Assembly: GCA_029990175.1 (NCBI GenBank)
Contig: JARKIP010000099.1
Location: forward strand, 620,001-684,000
Source of the DNA: Petunia secreta
Taxonomy: Eukaryota > Streptophyta > Magnoliopsida > Solanales > Solanaceae
Length of the DNA: 64,000 bases
Reading direction: 5' to 3'
Part shown: positions 34,187 through 46,240 of the stretch, piece after piece
How positions within the stretch are numbered: position 1 is the first letter of the stretch
Layout: the number at the start of each line of letters is the position of its first letter
The notes under the pieces: model-generated
Told to the model about the DNA's origin: nothing
The model's database searches: none
The model's input: the letters and a program-made list of their open reading frames with translations, nothing else
Made by a program: the position numbers and the translations under genes

Positions 34187-34688
34187 GCATCCGAGGACAA
34201 TAAGTTCGAGTAAGCAACCACGCACCGAAGTCAAGGCTGCCAAACACACACTTTAGTTCAGCCCTGCGTGGCTTGTTTTTATTAGTCACTGTGACTATTT
34301 ACCATTCTGCCCTTAGCTTAGCCTATAAATACTTTACTTCATTTCATTGTAAAACACCCAGTTTTTAGTATATGAAAAACATAGCAAGTGCTATTGTGAG
34401 TCTCCGATGGAGCCGAACCCCGACGTGGGCTTTTAAAGAACTTGTGTCAACCGGTGTTATTCGTTTGAACAATTTCTTCTTGATCATTCAATTTGCAAGA
34501 AGCGGGTCTTTCTTGAGGATTGTTGCATAGTATAGGTGCGTCTTGACTTCCCTTCAATCGAGCTTTGAGACAGGTTCCTCACTGTTCTTTTGAATCAAAG
34601 CAAGATTTGTCTTGCTTCTATCTTTTATTTTATTGTCATTTACTTCCCGCGTTCGTGTTTAGCATTTCCGTCGGGTTTGCTTGCACCA
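33964..34688 (+). repeat. 3' LTR of the gypsy element
   Basis: 725 bp, preceded by purine tract AAGAAGGGGAGGA. Its first 223 bases are the end of the polyprotein ORF. About 20 differences from the 5' LTR were counted, 16 of them in the first ~270 bases. Confidence 0.93.
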
Positions 34689-34693
34689 TATAC

Positions 34694-35385
34694 ATATAAC
34701 AAAATATGCATAATATATGCATATCATTTAGTTGCCATTATACAATTATGTCATTTATACATTGACTATACATTAGGTACAAACTATCTTTATTATTGAT
34801 ACATATTGTCACTATTTAGTCCAAGACAACTATAATATACATATAACATGCATAACTTATACATATCAATCCTTTTCAATAACGCCATGAAATATGTGAA
34901 AATATAGAGTATGATGATATTTTTAAGTGTTTATCATACTTAAAACACTAGAAATATATTAAATGGAATTACTATTTTAGCACTTAATAAGGCCGCAACA
35001 TGCCATGGTCTATTTACATATGCTTACTAAAGAAAGGTTTGATGAGGTTATACAAAAAGTTTGTATATATGAGAAGTTGTTTTATGAAAACATATCAAGC
35101 TTAAAAGATGATAGGCTTTTTCGGTGGAGAATGTTTGGATTTCGACGGAGGTCTCTGTTAAAGTAACGTGGGGAGATTTTTTAGGATAGGGATGAAGTTG
35201 GTTAGAATTATGTTTATATTTTAACTAGGATAGTTACTATTGCTGTTGGATTCCCCAATTAACGTTTATTTGTTGGTAGTTTTACCTTTTTTCGCTACTT
35301 TTCAGGAAAACAATCAGGTAGACATATTAATAAAGGATATTTTTTGGCTAGCATATGTTGAAGAGTCCCGATGGCTATTTGAATG
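34694..35385. other. AT-rich spacer
   Basis: TATA/ATAT-rich sequence without a recognised gene. A short ORF at 35240-35461 overlaps the next MITE and has no recognisable content. Confidence 0.45.
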
Positions 35386-35617
35386 TAGGGCCTATCTTGA
35401 TTTTGGCTATTTATGTTATTTTCCCTATTTTAAATGGCTTATAAGTCAAAAAGTGACTTAAAAGCCACTATTTGAGAAGCTAGGATTTCCTAACTTCTCA
35501 AAAAGTGGCTTTTAAGTCACTTATGGCTTATAAGCCCAAATTTTTTTAAGTTATCAAACATATATTAATGTGCTTATTAGCTTATAAGCCACTTTTAAGC
35601 TCACCCAAACTGACTCA
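35386..35617. mobile_element. Tourist-type MITE copy
   Basis: It contains the family blocks AAGTCAAAAAGTGACTTAAA, the central palindrome GGATTTCCTAACTTCTC, and the right end CTCACCCAAACTGACTC. The left end is diverged, so the start is approximate. Confidence 0.6.
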
Positions 35618-35729
35618 AGGTAATTACAATACCATCGAAGTCTTTAAAATATGTCTTTTAATAACAAACACATCTTTCAAAAAAGCATAATCTGTTTTCT
35701 TTTTTACTTTCAATATTAACTATACCAAC

Positions 35730-36265
35730 TGTATTGGGTAAAAATTGACGTGCTCGGATAGCACTTCGGTGTGATGAATCGAGGACAATCAAACTGATGT
35801 TCTGAAGGAAAAAGATCGGAGCAAACAATTGAACCGCCGAAGTCAAGCACCGAAGGCAAAGTCGCAAGCTGTGCTCGAGGGTAGTCACTTCGACCGAGCA
35901 GCAAGGTCACACCACCACGGTCATGCATTTGGAATTTGGTGGAACACCTCGGTTCAAGCGGCTCAGCAGCTCACAACTGCAGCCCACTAACTCCACTACT
36001 GGATATGCTGAACATGGATGTAGACATGATCAGCCACAGAAAACGTAGGCAAGGCCCCTTGTATCTATAAATAGCTTCTCATATTACGATATATTCATTC
36101 AGAAATACTTACAGAAACTCTGGCAAAATTTGTACTCACAAATATATATTGTGATTCTTTTATATTTCGCTTATTATTTGTATTGTCTCGACTTTGATAC
36201 TAAGATTTGCTTGTATTCACTACCCAAATTCGATTTGTGATCCTAAATTAGTTTAGGCCCATACA
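35730..36265 (+). repeat. 5' LTR of element A
   Basis: TGTATTGGG to CCCATACA. TATA box CTATAAATAG at 36065-36074. It lacks two short segments that the 3' LTR has. The primer site TGGCGCCATCTGTGGGGA follows at 36269-36286, one mismatch from that of B. Confidence 0.92.
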
Positions 36266-36357
36266 AATTGGCGCCATCTGTGGGGATATGGGCATAAACG
36301 CTTGGTTCCAAAGTTGAACGTTTTCTTCATTTGAATTCGCGTTACTTACTCGATGAT

Positions 36358-38516
36358 GTGGTTGACAATAGCAGAAATCCCGCTGAACTGCAGTTATCTC
36401 CCGATGGACAGACTAGCGTTCAGACGAACCCAAATTCTTCTTCTTCTTCGATGTCCACCAAAGCCTTTCAGGCTTACGTTGTTACCACACTCAGAGCTCT
36501 TCAAGAGCAGCAAGCCGAGCAGGCTAACATTAATGCAGAATTTTGTGTCTCGCTAGAGGCGAGAAACAACTCAACTCCAAATGGAGTCCCACCTGTGGTT
36601 CCAAGTAGAGACATCCCGCTCTTCGTTCCTACGGGCGTGATAACAGGGACCTCAAAATGGAGCCACATCTGGGGGTTTGGGTATTTTACCGAGCACCACG
36701 CCATACTTCGGGACGATTCCCACCGTGGCAGAAACTACCTCCTCGGTAGATGTTGAGAAGTTAACCAAGGAGATCAAATTCCGAATTGAGGCTCGCGTGG
36801 AAAAACGCCTCAAAAGCGTCCCCGTGGTGAATAAGGATCAAGATGCTCTTGATATTAACCAATATAGGCAGTTGCCGTTCAAACCCGTGGCTGCCCCAGC
36901 CTCAACTCCCAAAAATTTCAAGATCTTATTTTTTAAAAAATATGATGGGACCACTGACCCCAAAGAACATGTGACCAAATACATGTCAATGGTGCTGAGC
37001 AACGACTTAACGGAGATAGAGAAGGAGTCGATGTTCTTGAAAAAATTTGGCGAATCTCTAGAGAAGGGAGCACTACGTTGGTACATGCGCCTATCATCGG
37101 GGCCGATTTCCACTTTTAAGGAGCTGGTTAATGCATTCGTTAAAGCTCATACCGGGGCGCAGAAAATCCTCCAAAGGAAGGAGGATATATTCGAAGTCAA
37201 ACAACGGCCCGGCGAGCGACTTAAAGACTTCATCGAGCGCTTTCATGCCGAACGCATGGAGTTACCTCCCATGGATGACACTTTGGCCATCATGGCATTT
37301 GAGAAATGCATCAATGTTAGCAACTATGAGGCCGCTGCTGAGTTGCGCAAAGAGCTCCAGCAATATCAAACCCTGAAGTGGGATGATTTGCATAATAGAG
37401 CGTACACCAAGATAAGACTGGAGGAAGTCGAATGGAAAAATAATGGCCGAAGCCACAACTACAAGAACTGAAGCGAATCCTCATATCGCGTCGAGGCGCC
37501 GCGAGGAAACTCGAAGGGAAGTATGAACCATACACCTCATCGAGGCAGCCTGTTAGTCAAAGGCTGGGAAATTCGCTTGGAAACTCGTTTGGAAATTCTC
37601 ATGTGAGCCAACGGCTCGGCGGAAAGGTTTTCCCAATACGAACCAAAGGAACTCTTCGAGCCCAGCTCTGGTTGCAAAGAATAAGGAACTACCTCACATC
37701 CCCAACTACAACTTCAGCATATCGACCTCGGAGTTGGTCAATATAGTAAAGGGGACAGCCGGGATGAGAATACCAAAGGATATGAGAACTCCTGCTGATA
37801 AAAAGGATCAAAATCTACACTGCGAGTTTCATGCGGATTATGGCCACCACACCGAGGACTGCAAAGCATTGAGCCTCGAGGTGGCACACTTATTGAAGAA
37901 GGGCGTGTTAGATGAATTCCTCACTGATATGGAGAAGGAAAACTACACAAAGGACCGAGGTGATGGACAACCACCTCGGGCACCACCACCCGAAAGAGTC
38001 ATGAATGTTATCACCGGGGGGTCAGAGGTGAATGGGGTGAATTTTGTAGCTGCTAAGAAGTTCGCCAAGCTGTCAATTACCATGGAGAAAAGAACTCGAG
38101 TTGGAGGCTCGGGGAAAGAAATTGTGTTTGATGATGACGATTGTGATGGTATGATGTTCTCTCATCACGATGCTTTGGTCATCATGTTGAGAATAAATGA
38201 CTCGGATATCAAACGAGTCCTGATTGACCCCGGTAGCTCGGTCAACATAATCAGCTACGGGGCCATTAAAAAGATGTGGCTGAAGGGAGAAGTTATCCCT
38301 AAGGCAACTGTGTTGACTGGCTTCAACAACTCCACTGAAAAGACATTGGGTGAAATCACACTCAAAACGTTTGCCGAAGGAGTTTGCAAGAAAACACTGT
38401 TCCAAGTTCTACCCGAGGATATGGCGTACAATGTGATCCTCGGTAGACCATGGATTCATTCCATGGAAGACGTTCCATCCACTCTTCATCAAGTGATCAA
38501 GTTCCCTGCCCCATGA
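36358..38516 (+). pseudogene. element A gag and protease
   Basis: Alignment with B places the start at GTG 36358-36360, where B has ATG, so the start codon is lost. The gag core (about 36880-37440) contains the RWYMRLSSG and FIERFHAERMELP blocks. A one-base loss near 36648 shifts the frame; TGA 37469-37471 stands where B has CGA. A Tat-type knuckle CEFHADYGHHTEDC lies at about 37830, and the protease VLIDPGSSVNIISY at about 38217 has its catalytic Asp. The frame ends at TGA 38514-38516. Product: particle protein and protease. Confidence 0.85.
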
Positions 38517-39420
38517 GGAGTTCGGTCAATAAAAGGAGAGCAACGAGTAGTAAGAGAGTATTATTCGGTTGCATTGAAGAGTGGAGTCGTCCCGACTATA
38601 CCAAAGAAATAGCAACCAATACAACCGGGGTCGAACGAAGAGGGAGGATCAAGTTCCCAAGATGACCCCCCGAGGAGAAGTGGAGAAGATCCCGGTGTGC
38701 ATTCACGAACCTCGGAAGTAAAAAGCCGAGGACTCCACCATAGAGGAGCTGGAATATTTCATGTTATCGAGAGATTTTCCAGAGAGGAAAGTGTTTATCG
38801 GCTCGGAGTTGGACCGAGAGTCGAAGAAAGCTATCATCGAAGTCTTGAAGTCCAACAACGATTGCTTTGCTTGGTCCCATTCAGATATGGTCGGTATCGA
38901 TCCGGAGATCATGACCCATAAATTGAATGCGGAATCCCAATTCACTCCAATGAAACAAAAGAAGAGACCACACGCCGGAGTCAAAAAGAAAGCAATCGAA
39001 GATGAAACTATGAAGCTGCAAGAGAATGGCTTCATAAGAGAGGTGAGATACCCCGAATGGCTGGCTAGTGTCGCGTTGTACCCAAAAAGAATGACAAGTG
39101 GAGGATGTGTGTAGATTACACTGATCTAAACAATGCTTGCCCCAAAGATTCCTATCCATTGCCACATATAGATAGGTTAATCGACTCCACGACTGGACAC
39201 AAACTGTTAACCTTCTTGGATACTTACTCGGGGTATAATTAAATCCTCATGGATCTGAAGGATGAAGAAAAGACCTCGTTCATCACTGACCGAGGAACTT
39301 CTTGCTACAAGGCAGATCCGAACCATTGAATTGGAACATCTCCAATTTGAAGCGGTACTACTTTTAAATCGAGGTAATCATTCCTTGATCATTTAAAATT
39401 TACCCACAGCCTCGAGCCGA
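38517..39420 (+). pseudogene. element A truncated reverse transcriptase and joined pol tail
   Basis: Several frames carry the RT N-terminal blocks (the peptide IDPEIMTHKLN near 38900, then NACPKDSYPLP near 39135). At 39308-39312 (CAAGG) the sequence jumps to the extreme end of integrase, matching B at 54364. RT palm, both RNases H and the integrase core are absent. Confidence 0.85.
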
Positions 39421-39549
39421 AAGATGCTCCTAGGGCTTTGGTCGAAATGTACTAACTTGCTCCTCGTTTCATTTTGCTTGACCTTTTCAGGAAGAGGATA
39501 AAATGACTTCCAGTGCTCGGATCTTTATCAAGATTCAAACCCAAACACT

Positions 39550-39565
39550 GGGGGGGAGGGGGGGA
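39550..39565 (+). promoter_or_regulatory. internal purine tract of element A
   Basis: A G-rich run of 16 bases just after the pol end, matching one at 54606-54620 in B. It resembles a second polypurine tract far from the LTR. Function is not known. Confidence 0.45.
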
Positions 39566-40185
39566 GTAAGAGGCGGGTTGCAACTGAGGTCGACATCGAG
39601 CCTCCCAACCGAAGTCTATCTATTCAGCAACCAAGGACTGACACCCAGGAAATAGATTAGTACTTTGTAATTACGCTCGATAGTGGCATGTTGTCGATTG
39701 GTTGTTGTGCCTAAGTTCTACTTAGACTTGGCCTTATATAAAAAGCCGATTACAGCTCGTTGATATTATCAATGAAATAAACTTGATTCAATATCTCTTT
39801 GTTTCTATGATCTTACATACCGAAGTTATATTTCAAATGCATTGACTCGAGAACGAGACTTCGTTCTAAGTTCGCATCGGTTTTTTATACGATTAAATCT
39901 TGCCAGCACATTACTTTAAGTGTTCAGCTCAAAGCTTTTCAAGAGGCAAAAACAAAGCTAACACTTAAAATATAAAATACGAAGTCATTCATTAAAAAGC
40001 CCGAAGGCTATAAAGTTTTATGTACATCAAGAAGCCCGAAGGACTAAATAAAAACAAAAATACAGAGGATGAACAAGCAAGACAAGTTTGGGAACTATCC
40101 CCCCCTAAGGATTCCCCTCTTCGGCGTCTTCATTATCCTCTTCGGTGCTCTCGACCTCCTCATCGCCCTCGGATTCACCATCATT

Positions 40186-43034
40186 TCAATCCTCACTCGA
40201 GGGAAGATCATCTACTATTCTTTGGGCTTCGGCAGCAGCGTCCCTAGCCTTGACTATTTCCTCTTCGAGCACGATCTGTGCAGCTTGGACTTGATCGAGC
40301 GTGTCAAGCCTAGTCTTAACAATAGCCCAGGCCTCTTCAAACTTCACCCTCGTCGCTTTGAATTCGGCCCGCTGATTGAGGTAGGAAACTCTTCCTTGAA
40401 GCTTTGAAACTTTGCCTCGGAGTGCACGTACTTGATCTACCTGGCTTTGCAAACCAACAAGCTTGGTGTTGTACTCTTCTAACTTGCCACGGTATTTCTC
40501 GCCTGCCTCCAATACCTCGGCTCTGGTGCGAAAGAGTTCAGCTTTGAGCCGTTCAGCTTCCAAGTTCAGCCTCGAACGCTCGCTAACGAACTCATTCGTC
40601 ACGGCCTGAACCATTGCCTCGGCGGACTCCAGGACCCCGTGTAAGTTAGCCTCGGCCTTAGCTGCAGCCTCATTGGCGCGCCCCAAGTCTTCGTTCAAAG
40701 TAGCAAATTGAGTTTCCAGCTCGGCGATTCTGTCCAAAAATCCCCTTTTTTGCTCTCCCCAAAAGGTAGTCGCCGCTTGAACTTGCTCCGCTCGATCGCG
40801 TTCTAGATGAATAGCCTGCAACGCGAGGACCAAGCTCTACACAAAATCAAAATGTTAGCGTCAAGGACAAGGAAATGATAAGTTGCACGAACAAGAAAGT
40901 GGGGAAACTTACACGAAGAGCAGAGGCAGCTGAGACGCCCATCAAGCTTATAGGGCTGAGGTTGCGAAGGGCATGAGCCTCAGTGGACCCGAGAAAAACA
41001 TCGCCGGCGATGTCCTCTTTGGTGGGATCCAATAGATTGGCCTCGGGAGCAACTTCCAAAGCCCGAGGTGCAGAGTCCGAAACCTTTTCTGAGCCTCTAG
41101 AAGCCTTGACCATGCTTTTAATCAAGCCTTCGTTCGCTTTAGTTTTACCTTTCCGCTTGGCGGCCTCTTGGTCAGACTCCTCTACATTTATAAACTCGGT
41201 CTCCCTAGGGACCTCGGGGATGGGCTCTGGAGCTACCTCTTGAGCAGCTATACAGACATCTTCATCAGTAGGCTCATCTATAAGTCCTCGGTGCTTCTCA
41301 ATCGCTACCTCGGAAGCAGGGGCGACAGTTTCCTCGATCCAAGGTCCTTTTGTCGTGGTGACCCTCTTCGACTCAGCTCTTTCCCTCCTAGAGCCTAGGG
41401 AAGGGAGGGGAGAAATCTCGTGAATATGAGATGAAGTAGAAGTTTGAATATATATAAATCGACCTAGAAAGATACCATCACCTTTCGAAGTTCCTTGGCC
41501 TGGCGAGCCCTTAGATTTTTTCTCTTCGATGAGTTGCTTCGCCAAACTTGCCATCTGGTTGACGCCTTCGTTGGCGTCAAGAACTTTATTCTCCTTCTTT
41601 TTCTTCCCTTTCTTCTCTTCTCCTTCTTTGTCTCCCTTCTTTTCGATTTCCTCCTCCTCCTCTTCGGTGTCCTTAACAACCTTGTTGGAAAAACCTAAGT
41701 GGAAAGGGAAAACAAAAGTGTCAAGAGGCAATATTTCGAAACGATCACTGGGAAATTTTGAACATCGGTGAATAACTCACTATGCCTCTAGCATGACCAT
41801 CGGTTCTCCATCAAAACAACTAAGATCATTCACTGCCGAAGAGGACGATCCTTCTATTTCATTACCTTGGTCACCCATTCGAGTAAATCCCCCGGTGGGT
41901 TGACCGGGACCTTGTTGGCTGCATGTCATAAACATAAAAATAGGTAAGAGTAAATCACAATGACCGAAGGCATGATGAGGATAAGAACACTTATGTTGGG
42001 CATTCCACTCTTAGGGAAAACTGGGGTCGGCTGATAATAGGCTCGTTGGGAAGAGCACATAGCGATCATTCCAACCTCGGTCACCATGGTCTTCGCTCTT
42101 GCTCAAAACGGCGTAAGATCCACGGGATAAGAGAGCCACCACCCCGGCTTTGTGAAAGTATGGATAGTAGAGGGAGATCAAATGCTGAAAGGTGAAGGGT
42201 AGCTCAGCTAATCTACTCAAATACTCGAGGGCCTGCATAACCCTCCAAACTCTGGGGCCCAATTGAGCCAAACATAAATTGTAAGATCGACAAAACGTGT
42301 CGATTATGGGGTGAACTGGCAAACCAAAGCCTATGGTGAAAAGGTATGTAAAAATCGAAGAATACCCTGGAATATAAGTGGAAGCAAATATAAGTGGAAG
42401 CAGCCGCATCCGAGGCTGGAACCCTTATTTCCACCTCGGGTCCCCAACGACAATTTGCCCGAACAATCTCAATTAAGTCCTTGGTTATCACACTCGGGGT
42501 GACATGCACTGGTATATTTCTTTTCTTACCCTTTTGGGTATCAGACTGAATTTGAGGTCCTTATCATTACTGAAGTTTGAAGGGATGACTAACCGAGGGT
42601 CTATCTCCACCTCGAGAGGAATTTTCTTCCTAGATTTCTTCGAGGTGCTAGCTTCGATCTGGGACCCTCTCTTTGCTGGCCTCGCCATCGACCACTTGGC
42701 CACTTACCTCTTTGCTAGCTTCGGCTTCGCCCGCTTGGCCACCTTCCGCTCTGGTACTGATGATGTCGTCACCTTCGACGTCATCCCTATCATCATCGTG
42801 GTCATCACCACCAATATCAACGTCAAAGCTGACCTCAGCCTTCTCGCGACCAGCCTTCGCTTTGTGTCGCCTTGGACCACTGGCTATCAACTTCGCTTCT
42901 CCACCGCCTTCTGCCTCAATGACTTGCAGCGCCGACATGGTGGGAATGAAATCGCAGCTAACAATCGCGGCGGCAAAGCGCACGGCTCTCTCACCAGAGT
43001 CGCTAAATTCTTGCCCAGAGTTTGTAGCAGACAT
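40186..43034 (-). pseudogene. antisense gene of element A (Transposase_28-like plus coiled coil)
   Basis: Minus strand, from ATG 43034. The acidic N-terminal part (43034-42648) and the Transposase_28-like part (about 42640-42011; TFCRSYNLCLAQLGPRVWR, then HLISLYYPYF) are split over three frames by indels. A Lys/Glu-rich middle part is open for 294 codons (41731-40847), and a coiled-coil part for 215 codons (40833-40186). A GT-AG intron of 76 nt (40912-40837) separates the last two, at the same place and length as in B. The TATA box is degraded relative to B. Transposase_28 is annotated in Pfam as a gypsy-type transposon domain; its function is unknown. Confidence 0.7.
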
Positions 43035-43432
43035 GATATGGGATTTAAAGGAAGGGTTTTTCTCACTGGAAGAAGGATCAAAATCAAGATCAATTGGGTC
43101 AAGAAATTATCTGAAAATGAAGCTTTCTCTCTCTTTCTTCACTGTTTGTAGCTGGTTGTCAAATGGAGAAGAAAGTCTCCAAATGGAGTAATTATAGATG
43201 AAGTACATGTGCAAGTGGGAAAGCAATGATGATTGTAATGTTGGAGGAAACGAATAAGTCGGCGTGATCGTTCGGTGGCCAATGAATGGTCACCACATAA
43301 CGCGGAACAGTAATTCGAAATGACTTAGTGACGTTTTGAAACTCTTGGATAGGGTTGAGCCACGTCATCTTCCCACTTAAATTCATTCCACTCGGTGATC
43401 CCGGCGCTCTCTCGAGGAGTGGGGGGACTATC

Positions 43433-43990
43433 TGTATTGGGTAAAAACCGACGTGCTCGGATAGCACTTCGGTGTGATGAATCGAGGACAATCGAACTGA
43501 CGTTCCGAAGGAAAAAGATCGGAGCAAACAATTGAACCGCCGAAGTCAAGCACCGAGGTCATCACCGAAGGAAAAGTCGCGAGCTGTGCTCTGAGGGTAC
43601 TTACTTCGACCGAGCAGCAAGGTCACGCCACCGAGGTCATGTATTTGGGCTTCGGTGGAACACCTCGGTTCAAGCGGCTCAACAGCCCACTACTGCAGCC
43701 CACTAACTCTACTACTGGATATACTGAACGTGGATGTAGGCATGATCAGCCAAAGAAAACGTGGGCAAGGCCCCTTGTATCTATAAATAGCTTCTCATTT
43801 TACAATGTATTCATTCAGAAATACTTACGGAAACTTTGACAAAATTTGTACTCACAGATATATATTGAAATCACGTCATTCTCTTATATTTTTGCTTATT
43901 ATTCGTATTGTCTCGACTTTGATCCTAAAATTTACTTGTATTCACTACCCAAATTCAATTTGTAATCCTAAAACAATTTAGGCCCATACG
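43433..43990 (+). repeat. 3' LTR of element A
   Basis: 558 bp. It follows the purine tract GGAGTGGGGGGACTATC and ends CATACG (expected CATACA) before the CCAAC duplication. TATA box CTATAAATAG near 43781. Confidence 0.92.
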
Positions 43991-44000
43991 CCAACATCTT

Positions 44001-44545
44001 AAGGTAAAAATTTAGTCACGCAGCCTGTTTTGACCGCGTTAAATGAATACTAGCCAGCGATGCAAAATTATTTGAAGACTAGCCACATCCGGACAAATCA
44101 CAGTATAAATACTGGGGCTTTGAACAAGTTTTGTTCAAAGCCCCAGTACTTATACTGGGAAGCTGAAGTAAACTAATCCCAGTATAAAATACTGGGGCTT
44201 TGAGCAAGTTTTGTTTAAGGCCCAGCATTTTGTTATGGGACTTTATATAAAGCTTCAGTCCCATAACAAAATGCTGGGGCTGTGAACAAAACTTATTCAA
44301 AGCCCCAGCATTTTGTTATGGGGACTGAAGCTTTATATATAAAGTCCCATAACAAAATACTTGGGCTTTGAACAAGTTTTGTTCAACGCCCCAGTATTTT
44401 GTTATGGGACTAGTCTGGGGTGTTTTTCCAACGCTAATGGAGCTTAAGTGTGCGCGCGAATTTTTGGCTATTCTTCAGTGAATTTCGAAATGGTGGATAG
44501 TTCCCAATGAGCGCGTCCAAAAATGGCTACTGATCAAAATTACCC
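44001..44545. repeat. hairpin-rich fold-back repeat
   Basis: Four stem-loops lie close together at 44100-44415. One is perfect, with 17-bp arms (ACTGGGGCTTTGAACAA and complement, 44111-44147). Another has 21-bp arms around CCCATAACAAAATGCTGGG. The motifs CCCCAGTATT and CAAAGCCCCAG recur in both orientations. No coding capacity; superfamily unassigned. Confidence 0.7.
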
Positions 44546-46057
44546 CATCTTTTTCGTGGACCATTCTTTTCCATTTTCACGGGTATACCCAACTCCAAAT
44601 TATTCAGATTTAGGAAGATTAAGAAGGTAGTGAAAATGACATGTATAATCTTTGATGGAGAGTGGAAACTGAATTGGAAAATAGTAGTAACTGTCCTACT
44701 TAGAAGCCCCTTCCTGCCATTTACTCATCTTATATATGGGCGTTGCATGCCCCAAGTCCGAGGCAATTCGTGGTTCATTGCATTGGAGTTTGGACAAACT
44801 GGACACCCACTCAAATCTCAATTCGTTCCACACAATTTTGCTAATGGTGAGCAGAAACCAAAACAGAGTATAATGAAAGATGAACTTAACTAATTAAGGA
44901 GTATCAAATAGTGCAGGAGTATACATGACCCTTTATTCGTAAGTTTTAGGAGTTGCTATGATAGATGGAGTGTAGGCTATGGGCCCTAGTAGATGAAATG
45001 GTCTTTAACTTCACCCATGCTTAACCCTACACTTCTCGAGATAACTGTACAACATGCGAAATTTAGACCTTTGCAGCTTGAATATCTTTTGTGTCAACAA
45101 CTTCAAAGTGTTCAACTGTATTCATTTAATTTTTTTAATGAATGGTGTTGATATCAACTTGCACGAAGGTTTACGAATGTAGATTGTAAGCATTAAACAA
45201 CCTAACACAATCATATAATGATGTCAAAATAGTGACACTCTACCCTTTCCCTTCTCCTTTGGTTAACATTTGATATATTAAACCGTTCCCCCTTTTATTT
45301 TTTCTTTTCTAAAGATAGAGATCCCGACTTCTCCAAAATTCTTTCTATATGTCATGTTCCCTTACGTGAAAGTAATCGATTCGTATATAAGGAAACGATC
45401 TCTCTAATTAATCTTTGATAAATTAAATCTTAACCTTCAAATAAGTAAGTTAGTATGAGTAATAAGTAAACTACATGTAATTTCACAGTAATTATCAAGT
45501 GAGTCGCACATTTCATTTCCCTTCACCTTTCTTTACAATGCAAAGCTTGATATTTTTGTTCTATCAAAAGCTACAATATCACAGAGAAAACAACAGGACC
45601 AATCTGAAAAGAGCACCACCATTATTGAGTTTTTCAACTATTTTTGGCAAGACAGAAGCACTTGACTAAAATTGGTCGATCACTACCACAGCAGTTAAAG
45701 CACGACTACCCCACAACTTATTTGGTTGCGCTGTAGATTTTAGGCCCGACACTGTATATAAGGTAAACATAAAGGTAAAGATGCGGATCTAAGATTTAAA
45801 TGGATGAGTTTATTATTTAAGCTTTTTAGCACCTAATTCATTGTATTTCTAGGAATATGGGATTAGATTTACATTTGTTGAAATTTTAGTATGCCATGTA
45901 AGAAATTGTGAGCTGAGTTAAAACAAAATAGTATGACAGGATGATTAAATTTCCTTCTAAAAACGAATAATCTTTCGGATAGAGCAAGTTATTCCTCTAG
46001 TAAACCTATTCGGTGTAATTCAGAATTAGTCAAATTAGTAAGCTTCACATATTTCAA
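44546..46057. other. spacer without a recognised gene
   Basis: An ORF at 44630-44893 has no family resemblance I can name and is probably chance. The remainder is AT-rich. Confidence 0.45.
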
Positions 46058-46060
46058 TAA

Positions 46061-46237
46061 AAGCATGTTTGGGTGGATTTATAAGCAGTTTTTTTAAGTG
46101 GCTTATTGAGAAGTTAGGATTTTTGGTCTTTTTAAGCACATAAGTGCTTATAAGCCCATAAATTTTTAAGTTATCAAATATTTAGTAGTAATATATTTAT
46201 AAACTTATAAGCTACTTTTAAGCTCATAAAGGGGCTC
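46061..46237. mobile_element. Tourist-type MITE copy, 177 bp
   Basis: It begins AAGCATGTTTGGGTGG and ends AAGGGGCTC, with TAA duplications on both sides (46058-46060, 46238-46240). It matches the 19299 family but has a shorter centre. Confidence 0.78.
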
Positions 46238-46240
46238 TAA

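Larger units (their letters stand above)
27197..34688 (+). mobile_element. Ty3/gypsy chromovirus-like LTR retrotransposon, full length
   Basis: The 7.5-kb element has perfect TATAC duplications (27192-27196, 34689-34693) and LTRs of 724 and 725 bp. It has a tRNA-Met primer site at 27924, a 1.2-kb leader, gag, then protease, RT, RNase H and integrase in gypsy order. RNase H and integrase wording recalls plant chromoviruses of the CRM/Galadriel type (recognition from memory, clade not tested). About 20 LTR differences were counted. One stop at the gag-pol joint, one frameshift and three later stops disable it. Confidence 0.94.
35730..43990 (+). mobile_element. Tat-type Ty3/gypsy element A, pol-deleted, with antisense gene
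   Basis: Perfect CCAAC duplications (35725-35729, 43991-43995) bound an 8.3-kb element with LTRs 35730-36265 and 43433-43990, which differ by about 8% plus indels. gag and protease are present; RT stops after its first part, where about 2.6 kb present in element B is missing (junction 39308-39312). A minus-strand gene with coiled coil follows. The last LTR base pair reads CG instead of CA. Dual-RNase-H Tat affiliation is inferred from the sister copy B. Confidence 0.92.

Noticed and set aside
44630..44893. 87-codon ORF as a small gene
   Set aside because: No recognisable domain, no promoter context; it lies in decayed repeat-flanking sequence.
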